A DNA stretch of 64,000 nt. Origin: Poa pratensis. Taxonomy: Eukaryota > Streptophyta > Magnoliopsida > Poales > Poaceae. The DNA lies in the NCBI GenBank assembly GCA_947311845.1, contig CAMZMU010000040.1, positions 51,607,557-51,671,556 on the forward strand. Direction: 5' to 3'. Of the stretch, positions 11,374 through 22,052 are shown in pieces. The position numbers and the translations under genes are program-made. The notes below the pieces were generated by a model. That model was given only the letters and a program-made list of their open reading frames with translations. It ran no database searches and was not told where the DNA came from. Each line of letters starts with the position of its first letter. Within the stretch, counting starts at the first letter, position 1.

Positions 11374-13604
11374 TAGTTGCAACCCACTTTCAGCTGAACA
11401 ATCCGAGTTATAAGCTCACATGCAACTAAATTCTTTTCAGCTGCAACCCCATTTACAACTCAAAGGGCGCGTGAATGCCGATGCAAATATGACGGTACAT
11501 GAGGTCAAAGAGTTCGAACTTGATTCTTATTTGACTAAGAATTTGCAAAATCGTCTTTTGTACTCTCCTGATGTTTCTTAGGATTTTGGTGGGACAATTA
11601 AATTACTCGTATATTGGCAGAAAGAAAAGCCGATTTGGTTTGGACAAGACATTCATATTTAGGTCTTATACAGTCAAAAGAAAACTTGGGTTTCATTGTA
11701 AATAGGTGTCCAACACGGTAATTTTGTATATGAATCTTTCCCCTTGGAGAAACTTCACTCACATATGGCCCCTCCAAACAACTAATGCCCGCTCTGCTCC
11801 TTGGTCGGCGCTGAAGTTGTGCATGCCGGCTTAGTTGGTTTGGCGCCGAACTCCTGTGCCAGTTGGGCGGCCACAAGGATGTGGCACTGACGTGCCTATC
11901 TTGGCGCCAGAGACTCTGAGCCGAATGTGTGCACTCCACGTCGCGTTTACTGGAGCCAACCTTTTGCATCTCGGCACCGCAGTTCTTGGAGTCCAGATGT
12001 GTGGGATGTTACAGATCCACCCTCACGCCAATTCGGTTGGCTAGCCTCCGGTTGCCTCCTAATGCATTTTATATCATCTATTCTGTGTCAAATGGAGTTA
12101 GTTTAGTTTATTTCATTATTTGTATCAATCATGCATTATTTATGAGTTTTTAGATGATTTAAGGGATTCTCCAAACTGCTATGCATTCCTGTTTAATTGC
12201 GTGAGACGAAAAACTCTTTTTTTGTATTTATTGTTTTGGGATCTTCTGAACTCCAAATAAATCAAGTAAAATACCCTGGAAGTTCTTCGGGAGGACAAAG
12301 ACCACCATCTTTGGAGGCCCATGAGAGGAGCCACATGGGCCAATACAGACCTCTCGACGCTCCTCCCTAGGTCTAGCTCGTCGAGGTTGGTCCTGGCTGC
12401 CCCGTGGCTCCCCTCGACCTCCATCTTATAGAGTTCTTCACCTCGGAAAAAAAAAACCGTACGCCATATTTTTCACTGATTTTTGTGAGGCGCCACGAAG
12501 CAGAAAGTTTTTCCTTCTCTAGTAGAAAAAAATCTACCGTCCCTCTACCACCACCAGCCGGAAATCGTCGCCATCGTCGACACCAACACCTCCACTACAT
12601 AGGGAGAACCATCATCATCACTATCTTTACCATCTTCACCATCTCCATGAACAACACCGCCACCATTTTCGTGATCGACATCATCCCTTTCACAATTTAT
12701 GTAGATTGGAACCCTGAATAGCTGTCCGGTGTTGTTTGCATGTTAGTATTCGACTTTGTGTTTTTATTGGTAATGTTATATTCTCAAATTGTGTTGTATT
12801 TCATATGCACTGATCATTAACATGTCTCATCGTGATTAGTATTTCACCATATTCCCGAGGACATAGCATGAATTAGCCACCGTTTCCACGTAGCATGCTC
12901 TGAATATTTGGTCAAGTTCTATGATTGTCCCGTACGGAGTCAACTATATGAAACTTCACCTATATGGGCTCATAGTGTTTTTATTATGGCACGCCACTAA
13001 TATTGGGGAGTCTGTAGGAGTTTTCCTACTAGTGTTACTACTTTCATACATATTGTATAACTCTTTCAATTTTGTTAATCAAAATATTTATGAACTTTTA
13101 CCATATGAGAAAATCCAAGAAAAACATCTACTTTTTCAGGAATGTCAATCAAAATATTCCAAAATCCCTTTGCAGGAGTAGAGAACAATATCATATGACT
13201 TACCCGGGGCATTCTAAAATCCTTTTCTTGGTTTGTTCCACCCCCTTGCCGATGAGTGTCCCTTTAGATGCCGACTTGATTGGATCGTTGATCCTCAAGC
13301 TTCTTCTGGGTAGAGCCGCCTCCTTGGACAGATTTTCAGCCTCAACTACAATCTGTGAGCCACCAACTTGAGTTTCAGAAATTTTCATCCATATTCAGAC
13401 CTTGCACTTGGTGGTAGTCATTTTCTCTTGCCTCAATCCCCAAGGAATCATCACCTCCTCCTCCATATGAGCCCATTGCCTTACAAGAGATGTCATCAAC
13501 AAGTTTGTATGAGCTTTTATTTTGAAGCCTCCTTCAGTGATGTTTTTCTCCATTTCTTGTAACTTTAAAGCAATCTCCTATTAGTCTCCACTTGAATTAT
13601 CTTT
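11374..13604. other. Intergenic sequence without recognised genes
   Basis: Short open frames only, none with recognisable domains. Composition changes near 12.5 kb, to a CT-rich stretch and then AT-rich sequence, suggest old repeats, but I could not place boundaries. Confidence 0.35.
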
Positions 13605-13994
13605 TTTAGGGAACAACAGTGTTCTGTTATTTTTTAATTAAGTTTATATAATGTATACACAAACGAGTAAAAAGCAAAAAATCAAATCAAGACTATGCTA
13701 ACAAAACAAAGTAAGGAGTTCTAAAGTTCTGAATCCATGTCTTAAACCCTGCAAGGATGGCTCTGTTTGCTCTGTAAGCAACCAAATCAAGCTCTTTCTT
13801 GAATTTTCTGTGACACCGAAAGAGACTGAATGCCTTTGAAGAGGTGATCATTGCTGGTTATCCAGATGGACCATAAAGCCAAATGAGAACTTCCATGAAG
13901 AAAGGCTGACAGAAAGCCAAACGGAAGGAGTTGATCACTGAATGTATATGTACACTTGGTATTATCCATCCAGGCAGAAGATGAGACCAACAAC

Positions 13995-14023
13995 GGGGGG
14001 GGGGGGGGGGGGGGGGGGGGGGG
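13995..14023 (+). repeat. Uninterrupted poly(G) tract of 29 bases
   Basis: A run of 29 G on the plus strand (poly-C on the LINE sense strand). Runs of G this long are rare in plant DNA and hard to sequence, so the true length is uncertain. Confidence 0.9.
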
Positions 14024-14503
14024 ATGTGGAGGATAATGAACGAACTTATTATCTCTAGTTTCCAAAGTCTGCATACCACACATGATGTAATTGTAGTCAG
14101 GCAAGTGAAAGTTTTTCCTCTAGAGTAGCACTCTCGTATTCAGTCGATTGTGCAACAAATACCAAGCAAAGACCTTATGCTTTTTTCTGACAGCGCGATT
14201 TCCAGAGCCATGTAAAAGATGGGGCTGGGTGAGGATCTCCTTGGAAAAAATTATATGCATGTGAGACCCAGTAGTTTTTCCCCCAAACGTATGTCCATTC
14301 ATTTATATCCTCCTATAAATCAAAACCTTGCGAAAATTGCTGCAACAGTCCAAGTTCCTGAAATGCTTGAGGTGAAACAACTCATCTTCTAAATCTGAAA
14401 GCAACACCTCTTGGACAGAGATATCCTCATTGATGACATAAGAAAAAAGATGAGGCCACTGATCTTCAAGGATATTGTCTATCCAATTGTGAGCCCAAAA
14501 CTT

Positions 14504-15080
14504 TTTTTTTTGCGGATAAAACCATGATTTATATTAAACAGGAAGGGTTACAGATCGATCGAGATCAAGCAACCGGATAGCCTCTTCCGGTCCAGAACTC
14601 AACCATGTCATAGTACAACACTGTACTCTTGCAAAGTTAGCAAGAGCATCACTAACCCTAACCTGTATGCGATTAACTTTTACAAAAACACACTCTCTAT
14701 CATTACTAGATAACCTTCTAATCTCATTAACCAAGTGAACAAAAAGGGATCTATCTGGAGACGAGGAGTTGATCGCTTCAATAAGACTAGAGTAGTCGGA
14801 CTCCACAATGATTGGAAGATGGGAGAGCTGAAGGGCCGAGCATAACCCCTCTAAACAAGCACGTATCTCTGCCTCCAGTGGAGATTGGCAATTATCAAGG
14901 TGACTGCATGACATGAAGATTGAATTTCCCTCCTGATCCCTCAAGACCCGCCGCATTGTTGACAGCGCTGAAAGACCCATCCACCGACAGTTTAACCCAT
15001 CCCGGGTCTAGTCTTGTCCAATGCTTATCCGGTTCTTTCTTCGGCCTCCATTGCTTAAGATTAACATCGACCACCAATGG
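14504..15080 (-). mobile_element. 5'-truncated LINE carrying an RNase H domain, nested in another LINE
   Basis: The minus-strand frames 15128-14895 and 14980-14534 encode a plant LINE C-terminal RNase H (RVT_3-like) domain. It opens HWTRLDPGWVKLSVDGSFS, then has SPLEAEIRACLEGL and IVESDYSSLIEAI, and ends VSDALANFARVQ. The 3' end is at the left, with a short A-tail (T-run 14502-14511). The insertion falls exactly between two halves of one coding region of the surrounding LINE. A short duplication, AAACTT, is present at 14498-14503 and 15081-15086. One frame change is present, so it is inactive. Confidence 0.82.
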
Positions 15081-15451
15081 AAACTTAACTGTATCCCCAC
15101 ATTTAACTGTGCATTTAGAGATTGACATGAATTCTGGTATGAGTTTAAGACAAACACCACCAGAAAGAACAATCTGTATTTCTATCCAGAGGCAAAGAGT
15201 TACTATAATATGTTGACCAAATCAACTTAACTGAGGGCAGATCATGTTTGTTAAATAATTTGTGCAGTTGCTTAAGAAGCAGACATTTATTATGACACTG
15301 CAGGTTAGTCACGCCTAAACCACCATTTGTTTTTGGTTTGCAGACCAGATCCCAAGCAGCTAAGGGGCGATTTTTTTAGTAAGATTACTGCCTCTATGTC
15401 GTCTATATATGTCAATTTGGTCAATCACCGTTTTATAAACCATCAGTGAAC

Positions 15452-17977
15452 CCGTCTGCCTCTATGCCTTCTGCAGCGTGGCGGCGGGAGCTTCACGGAC
15501 CCGTCTGGGTCCGGCCGGGCCTTTGATGCCGAACTCGAGGGTGATGACGTGAAACACACGTTCGTTGGGAGTCCCCAAGAGGAAGGTATGAAGCAGTGCA
15601 GCAGCAAGTTTCCCTCAGTATGAAACCAAGGTTATCGAACCAGTAGGAGCAGAAGCACTTCAGAAGGTTGTCAACGGCGCCAGAAAATATGATGTTGAAA
15701 GGGGTTCTGACTGTTGACGTGGAACCTACACACAACACAATCAAACTATTTTGTCCCAACGAAACAGGAAGGTTGTCAATCTCCCGGCTTCCTAAAAATA
15801 AATGGTTAAACGTATGGTGTGGAAAACAGTGTTTAATTGCAGAAAGTAAAAGAGAACAATGATTGCAGTTGGTGGTTTTATCAGTGTAAAGGAATGGACC
15901 GGGGTCCACAGTTCACTAGTGGTGTCTCTCCATAAAGATAAATAATATGTTGGGTAAACAAATTACAGCTGGGCAATTGACAAATATTGAGCGCATGACA
16001 CTGCATATATATGACAAGATGACTACTATGATATTCATTTGGGCATTACGACAAGATACATAGACCGTTATCCAACTGCATCTATGACTAATAATCCACT
16101 TTCAGGTTGACATCCGTATTCCCCGCTGGTATTAAGTTGCAAGCAACGGATAATTGTATTAAATAAATTGCGTAATGTAAACAAGTACATATGATCGTAG
16201 ACATAGCATTGTTGTGTTATCCCTAGTGGCAACAACACATCCACAATCTTAGACGTTGCTGTCACTCGCCCAGATTACTGGAGGCATGAACCCACTATCT
16301 AGCATAAATACTAACTCTTGGAGTTACAAGCATTTACTTGGCCAAATCATCTACTAGTAACGGAAAGCATGCAAGATCATAAATAACATATAAAGATAGA
16401 TTGATAATCAACTTGATCATAGTATTCAATATTCATCGGATCCCAGCAAACACAACATATAGCATTACAATAAGATAATCTTGATCATGTTAGGCAGCTC
16501 ACAAGATATAAACATGATAGCACAAAGTGGAGAGACAACCATCTACCTACTGCTATGGACTCGTAGTCCAAGGATGAACTACTCACGCATCACTCCGGAG
16601 GCAGGCATGGTGATGTAGAGCCCCTGGTGATGATTCCCCTCTCCGACAGGGTGCCGGGAAGAGGTTCTGGACCCTCGCGAACTAGGGTTGACGACGGCGG
16701 CGCCTCTGGAACTTTTCGTGGATAATGGCTCGGGTATTTAGGGTTTTCGCGTCGGGGGGAATAAATAGGCGAAAGGGCGGTGGCTGAGGGCACCCAGGGG
16801 GCCCACACAACCCTAGGGCGAGGCCCCACCCTTGGCCGCGTCGAGGGTGCGTGTGGGGGCTCCCTGGCCCTCCTCCGTCTCTCCTTTGGACTCCGTGTAC
16901 GTGTCGGTGAAATAGGACCTTCAGATGACTTTTCGTCCAATTCCGAGAATATTTCTAGAACAGCTTTTCTGAAATACAAAAACAACAGAAAACAGGAACT
17001 GGCACTGTGGCATCTTGTTAATAGGTTAGTCCCAGAAAATGTATAAAAATGATATGAAGTGTATGTAAAACATGTAACAATTGGCATAATATCAACATGG
17101 AACATCAAAAATTAAAGATACGTTTAAGACGTATCAGAGGGTAGCCGCAGCGACGGCCTACGTGCAGCAGCGTGGTGGCGGAGACTTCACTGACCCTTTC
17201 AGGGGCCGGCCGGGCCTGCCCAGCCTGGTGTGTCTCTGCTACCTCGTCCGGTCAGCACCCGCCGACGGCGATGGAGGTAGTCCTCCAAGTGGCTGTGCTG
17301 TTGCCACCCTCCGGATCCAATGGCCTGGTGTGTTCTTGCGTGCTGCGTCCGGTCGGTTACCGTCTATGGCGGTGGAGGTTGGTCCCTCCCGCGTGGATGT
17401 GGTACTGCCGCTCTGTCTATGGCGGGTTCTTCTCAGTTCGACCGGCCGTGCAGTGCTTGCCATGGTGATACGACGATGGTGACCTCAATTCCGTGGTGGC
17501 GTTTGTTGGTGGGTGGCAAGATGGGTGGAGCACGTCGGATTGTCCAGGGATGTGGTTTTTTCGAGGTCGGGAGAAATCCTTGTCATCTTGACACCGACGC
17601 GGTGATGCTTGTGAGTGTCGATGTTCCTTCCTGAAGGGCGTCGGGTGTACCTCTTCCCCACTATCTGTAGCGTACCGGGGGAAACCCTAGGACCAGTCCG
17701 GACAGCAGCAGCGTCGTCGTTGTTTTCCTTCTTGGAGGTGTTGTTTGGTACGCGGCGATTCAGAGTGCTAGGATAGTGGTGGGACTTTGCCGGAGAGAGC
17801 GTAGCGGTTGCGAGTCGCTTTTGTTTTCGTTGATCCGCCAATGTCGGCATTGTTTTCTTCTCGTTTTCTCTTCCTTTTCTCTTGGGCGTGACTGTGCTGT
17901 TTTGCCCCAACGGTGGTCTCAAAACTTGTATCGGATGGTTGCTATATTAATATAGCGGGGTGAAAGCCTATTTCTTC
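15452..17977 (+). mobile_element. Retroposed GC-rich unit, itself split by a solo LTR
   Basis: Flanked by a perfect 17-bp duplication, ATAAACCATCAGTGAAC, at 15435-15451 and 17978-17994. Without the solo LTR the unit is about 0.93 kb, GC-rich, and ends near an AATATAGCGGGGTGAAAGCC motif. No protein is recognised. A partly repeated segment (GCAGCGTGGCGGCGGGAGC near 15475 and a relative near 17165) lies either side of the LTR. The type resembles the units at 10.2, 31.2, 43.0 and 44.2 kb. Confidence 0.75.
15542..17136 (-). mobile_element. Solo LTR of a Triticeae high-copy repeat, 1595 bp
   Basis: Begins (minus strand) TGATACGTCTTAAACGTATC and ends ACGTCATCA, so it has TG...CA ends. It is flanked by the 5-bp duplication GAGGG at 15537-15541 and 17137-17141. 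This is the structure of a solo LTR left by unequal recombination. I recognise the start motif and much of the body as an abundant wheat-group repeat (memory of the family; no search was done). No internal domain or second LTR is present. Confidence 0.75.
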
Positions 17978-17994
17978 ATAAACCATCAGTGAAC

Positions 17995-18423
17995 TCAGAT
18001 AAAAGGTTGGCAAGGAATACAGAACATTGTTTGCCATCTCCAGTCTGCAAGATGAACTCAAGAACTCTGCAAATCCCACAAGTCTTTATGCACGCGACAA
18101 ACCAATGGCACTCACCATTATATATCCTTTCAGAGTAATAACTCTCACCATCATCTGAGTTGCTAAACGAGCATCAGATGTTCTGTCAGCAAGTGCATCA
18201 GCCATCATAGTATATATGTACTACTCACATTAGCCTGGTGTTTACCAGTTGCCACGTTAGCCTTTTGAGCTTCAGACAGGTAAGCGATAGAAATTCCACT
18301 AGGATTTATTGTTTGTCCACCATCTTCTTCCTTAACAACATTCTACATTACCCTGTCAGCAAAAGTAACCCTCTAGCAGTGCTAGGAGCTAACCTTGTAA
18401 GCGACAGTTAACATTCGGTACAT
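17995..18423. other. Unassigned sequence between retroposon and TRIM
   Basis: The minus strand has a short coding-like stretch, but nothing I can name. It may be part of the host sequence for the nested insertions. Confidence 0.3.
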
Positions 18424-18428
18424 CTATA

Positions 18429-18774
18429 TGTTACAGTATATGTGAATTGCACTAGTCTTTCCATCAGTTCGGACTTTTGGGATAGTTGGCTAGTGCAGGA
18501 TACATGACATGGTATCAGAGCTGAAGGTCTCGAGTTCGAGTCCTGGTTTGTGCAATTTATTAAAAATTGCTGGTAACACCCTTGTGTCCAAGTATGAGCC
18601 TGTCTTGCGCCATACCTCTGAGACTTGCGCGCCGTCGCTATCTTCCGGTTGCACGTGTGGCCTCTCCCTCCCCGAGTCACACGTGAGAGGGGGTGTTACA
18701 GTATATGTGAATTGCACTAGTCTTTCCATCAGTTCGGACTTTTGGGATAGTTGGCTAGTGCAGGATACGTGACA
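18429..18774 (+). mobile_element. TRIM: complete 346-bp LTR retrotransposon in miniature
   Basis: Two 81-bp LTRs, 18429-18509 and 18694-18774, begin TGTTACAGTATATGTGAATT and end GACA. They differ at one position (ACATGACA versus ACGTGACA). A primer-binding site, TGGTATCAGAGC, complementary to initiator methionine tRNA, follows the left LTR directly at 18510. A purine tract, GAGAGGGGG, precedes the right LTR. A 5-bp duplication, CTATA, flanks it at 18424-18428 and 18775-18779. The 184-bp interior has no coding potential, so mobilisation would need proteins from another element. The near-identical LTRs indicate recent insertion. Confidence 0.93.
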
Positions 18775-18971
18775 CTATATATGTAGTCCCATTTTTCTCG
18801 GAAGCAATAATTTTCACTTTTCCCGGCTTTGGTTGCTGACATTGTCTTTGTCATAGGTCCACCCCTCACAACAATAGAATCAATATCTACCCAAATATTA
18901 TAGATGAATGGATTACTGGTAACTTCATATCCCTGACACCTATTTCGACTCTAGCAATTGCACATTTCTCC

Positions 18972-21745
18972 ATTTTTTTTTATAAAGGGATTTTATTACT
19001 TAAAAGGTTTAAGCGTTACACCCGGCCTCTGCATAACTAAGATGCACACAGCCACCAGTCCACCATCCAAGTCTGAGCATAAAAGATAAAAAGGCGAATT
19101 ACATATCAGAATGAGAAATTGTAGATCCGCCTAAGGAACCGGTAGGTCTATCCGGAGACTATGTTGCCACCCATGCCGGGAAAATAACTCCCTGGCCGCA
19201 GCCTCCAGTCTCGACGCCACTTCCAAAAATAAGTCTCGGTGCTCCACACGCTGCAGGGGTGACCAAGCTCGTAGGGTCGCTGTGCACCGGTAAATAACCT
19301 GCATAAGAGAAGCATTTTTATCATTAAAAACCTTGTCATTTCTACATAGCCATAGCGACCAAATAACAGCAATCGCTCCCACCCTACAGAAAAGTTTGAA
19401 CCTAGGATCCACCCCATTTAACCAGTTGCCAAAAATGTTAGCAACAGAACTAGGTGGATGTAAGGTAGAACCTATCTGGATGGCTGACCATATAGACCAA
19501 GCGAACTCGCACTGAAAGAATAAGTGCGTAATGGTTTCGTCATGTTGACAGAAAACACACTTTTTACTTCCGTGCCAATTGCGTTTGGCAAGGTTATCTT
19601 TGGTGAGAATGACTCCTCGACGTAAATACCACGCAAACACTTTAGATTTTAGTGGTATCTTCATCTTCCAAAGTTTGTTATTACTAGGGCTATCGACTGG
19701 AATTTCGGGTAGAATAAGCGCTCTATACATGGAATCAACTGAGAACTTGCCGTTCTTAGTGATATTCCATTGAAACTTATCTGAACCTTCCGACATTTAG
19801 ATAGAATCCAAGCGGATGAGGAAAGCATTCCAAGATGCTAGTCTTGTTCCAAGTAAACTTCTTCTGAACGAAACATCAGGTGGGGAAGAACCCAACACCT
19901 TCGCTAACGTGTCGCTTTTGTTTCGAACAATAGAATATAGAGCCGGATATTGTTCTTTGAGGGTAGATTGGCCAAGCCAAATATCCTCCCAGAAGCGAAT
20001 TTCCGATCCATCCCTAATTGAGAAAGAACCATGTGGAAAAAAGTACTTCTTTGTAGCCATGAGGCCAGCCCAGAAGTGTGAATCACCAGGTTTCCAAAGA
20101 ACCTGGGAAACAACTTGATCTCCGACATATTTCCTCCTAAGGAGGGTTTGCCAAACTCCATCTTCAGAAAGAAGTTTAAAAAGCCATTTACCCAGCAGCG
20201 CTCTATTCTTGACCTCAAGGTCATGAACTCCGAGCACTCCTTGGTCTTTAGGGAAGCAAACCACACTCCATTTAGTCAGTCGATATTTTTTCTTCTCACA
20301 ATCACCTTGCCAAAAGAATCTAGATCGGAAATAATCCAGTCGTTTTAAGACCCCTTTAGGCAGTTGGAAGAATGAAATCATATACAGTACCATGTTAGTT
20401 AGTACCGAGTTTATGAGAACCAATCTTCCACCCAGGGATAGGAGTTTGCCTTTCCAACTATTTAAACGTAATTGAAGCCTTTCCTCCACTCTTTTCCATT
20501 CAGCATTTGTAAGTCTCCGATAGTGAATCGGAATACCCAAATAGTTGATAGGAAATTGTCCTTGCTCACAGCCAAAAAGCTCAGCATACAAGGCGGCGTT
20601 CTCTTGGGCTTCGCCAAAGCAAAACAATTCACTTTTATGGAAATTTATCTTAAGACCCGAAAGTTGCTCAAAAGCTGACAAAATCAACTTTAGGTTGCGA
20701 GCTTTTTCGATGTCGTGCTCCATAAATAGAATTGTGTCGTCGGCATATTGAAGGATCGATAATCCACCATCAACAAGATGTGGGATTACGCCTTCAATTT
20801 GACCCTCGGTCTTAGCGCGTTCGATCAGGATGGCCAGCATATCCGCTACTATATTAAATAGTATTGGCGATAGCGGGTCACCCTGCCGTAGGCCTTTTTT
20901 CGTTTGGAAGAATTTGCCAGTGTCATCGTTGACCTTAATGGCTACACTTCCTCCGGAAACAAAGCTATTAATTAGCGCGCGCCACTGAGGGGAAAAACCT
21001 TTCATCCTTAGGGATTGCTGGATGAAAGACCACTTCACTTTATCATAAGCTTTTTCAAAATCAATTTTCAGAATTACCCCGTTCAACTTTTTCCTATGTA
21101 GTTCATGGACCGTTTCATGTAGGACCGCGACTCCATCAAGGATGTTGCGACCTTGCATAAAAGCCGTCTGTGACGATCGAACCACATGATCTGCCACAGT
21201 GTTCAGTCGAATCGTAACAGTTTTGGTGAATATTTTGAAGCTAACGTTAAGGAGGCATATAGGACTAAACTGTTGGATCCTTTCTTCCTCGTTAAGCTTA
21301 GGTAACAAGATTATCTCACCAAAATTGAGACGAAACAACTCTAATTGTCCATTGTGAAGACAAACGAACAACTGGAGTAAATCGGGCTTGATAACATCCC
21401 AAAAGTTCTGGTAGAACTCAGCAGGGAAGCCATCAGGTCCAGGAGCCGAGTTATGTTTCATTTGGAAAACTGTCTTTCGCACTTCCTCCTCTGAATAGGG
21501 TTTAGTAAGTAGGCTATTTTCCTCCTCTGAAACCTGGGGTATATCCTCTGTTCGTGACTCATCCAAGGTGAAATTGCCCTCGTCAGGGTCACCGAACAGG
21601 CCTTTATAGTAATTCGTAATATACGACTTTAGTTGTTCATGGCCCTCAATCGTTCCTTCATCCTGGACGAGGGCATGAATACGCTTTTTCCTGTGTCTGC
21701 CATTGGCAATACTATGGAAATAGCCATAATCTCCGGATCTACTTC
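18972..21745 (-). mobile_element. LINE copy with long reverse transcriptase remnant
   Basis: On the minus strand, coding begins near 21740 (SGDYGYFHSIANGRHRKKRI) and runs through a full RT domain to a zf-RVT region. RT landmarks are APGPDGFPAEFYQ, KIDFEKAYDKVKW, GLRQGDPLSP and the catalytic QYADDT near 20.74 kb. The zinc-finger stretch contains KKCVFCQHDETITHLFFQC. An in-frame TAA at 19797-19799 splits it into pieces of 589 and 221 aa. Endonuclease and ORF1 are missing (5' truncation near 21745). The 3' end at the left has the tail TTTATAAAGGG... preceded by a T-run at about 18972. I found no target-site duplication, so the 5' side may have been rearranged. Confidence 0.88.
19131..21566 (-). 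pseudogene. LINE ORF2 reverse transcriptase with in-frame stop
   Basis: A coding remnant of the LINE above: frame 21566-19797, then, after one TAA, the same frame 19796-19131. Apart from that stop and the 5' truncation the frame is open for about 810 codons, so this copy is comparatively young. It is not a host gene. Confidence 0.85.
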
Positions 21746-22052
21746 ATGGACAACTCCCAACTAAAAGTCGCCTCACATATGGAAAAGTTCCTCATAGATT
21801 CTTGTGATCCTTACATAGATGGAATGCAATCTAGCTTTTGTTCTAGCAGGACATGTGACATGTCCACGAAGAGACTTCAACAGAAGTGCATATTATTATT
21901 TTGCAACTACCTATCGATCTCAACTCAGGAAATTAACCAACCGTATCAATACATGTGACTTACTAATGATGAAGCATGAATATAAGAGCATGGAGCTAGT
22001 TTATTCATCACGAGAAATCAACGGCGGCAGCTAGCCGAAGCCGGAGCTGGGT

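Larger units (their letters stand above)
13605..15380 (-). mobile_element. LINE fragment (RT thumb and zf-RVT region), interrupted by a second LINE
   Basis: On the minus strand, 15380-15086 reads as the post-RT region (PLAAWDLVCKPKTNGGLGV and then QCHNKCLLLKQLHKLF, ending CTVKCGDTVKF). It resumes after the insert at 14497 with WAHNWIDNILEDQWPHLF. It continues into a zf-RVT-like stretch near 14302-14120 (HKVFAWYLLHNRLNTRVLL). The 3' end is near 13605. Stops and frame changes show it is inactive. A poly-G tract lies within the coding remnant. It is related to, but distinct from, the family at 4979-6322. Confidence 0.8.

Noticed and set aside
18510..18545. tRNA-like sequence TGGTATCAGAGC...GAGTTCGAGTCC as a methionine tRNA gene
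   Set aside because: It directly follows an LTR and only the primer-binding part matches; it is the PBS region of a TRIM.
17995..18970. Minus-strand coding-like stretches as a host gene
   Set aside because: Short pieces separated by stops and a TRIM; I could not identify a domain or splice structure.
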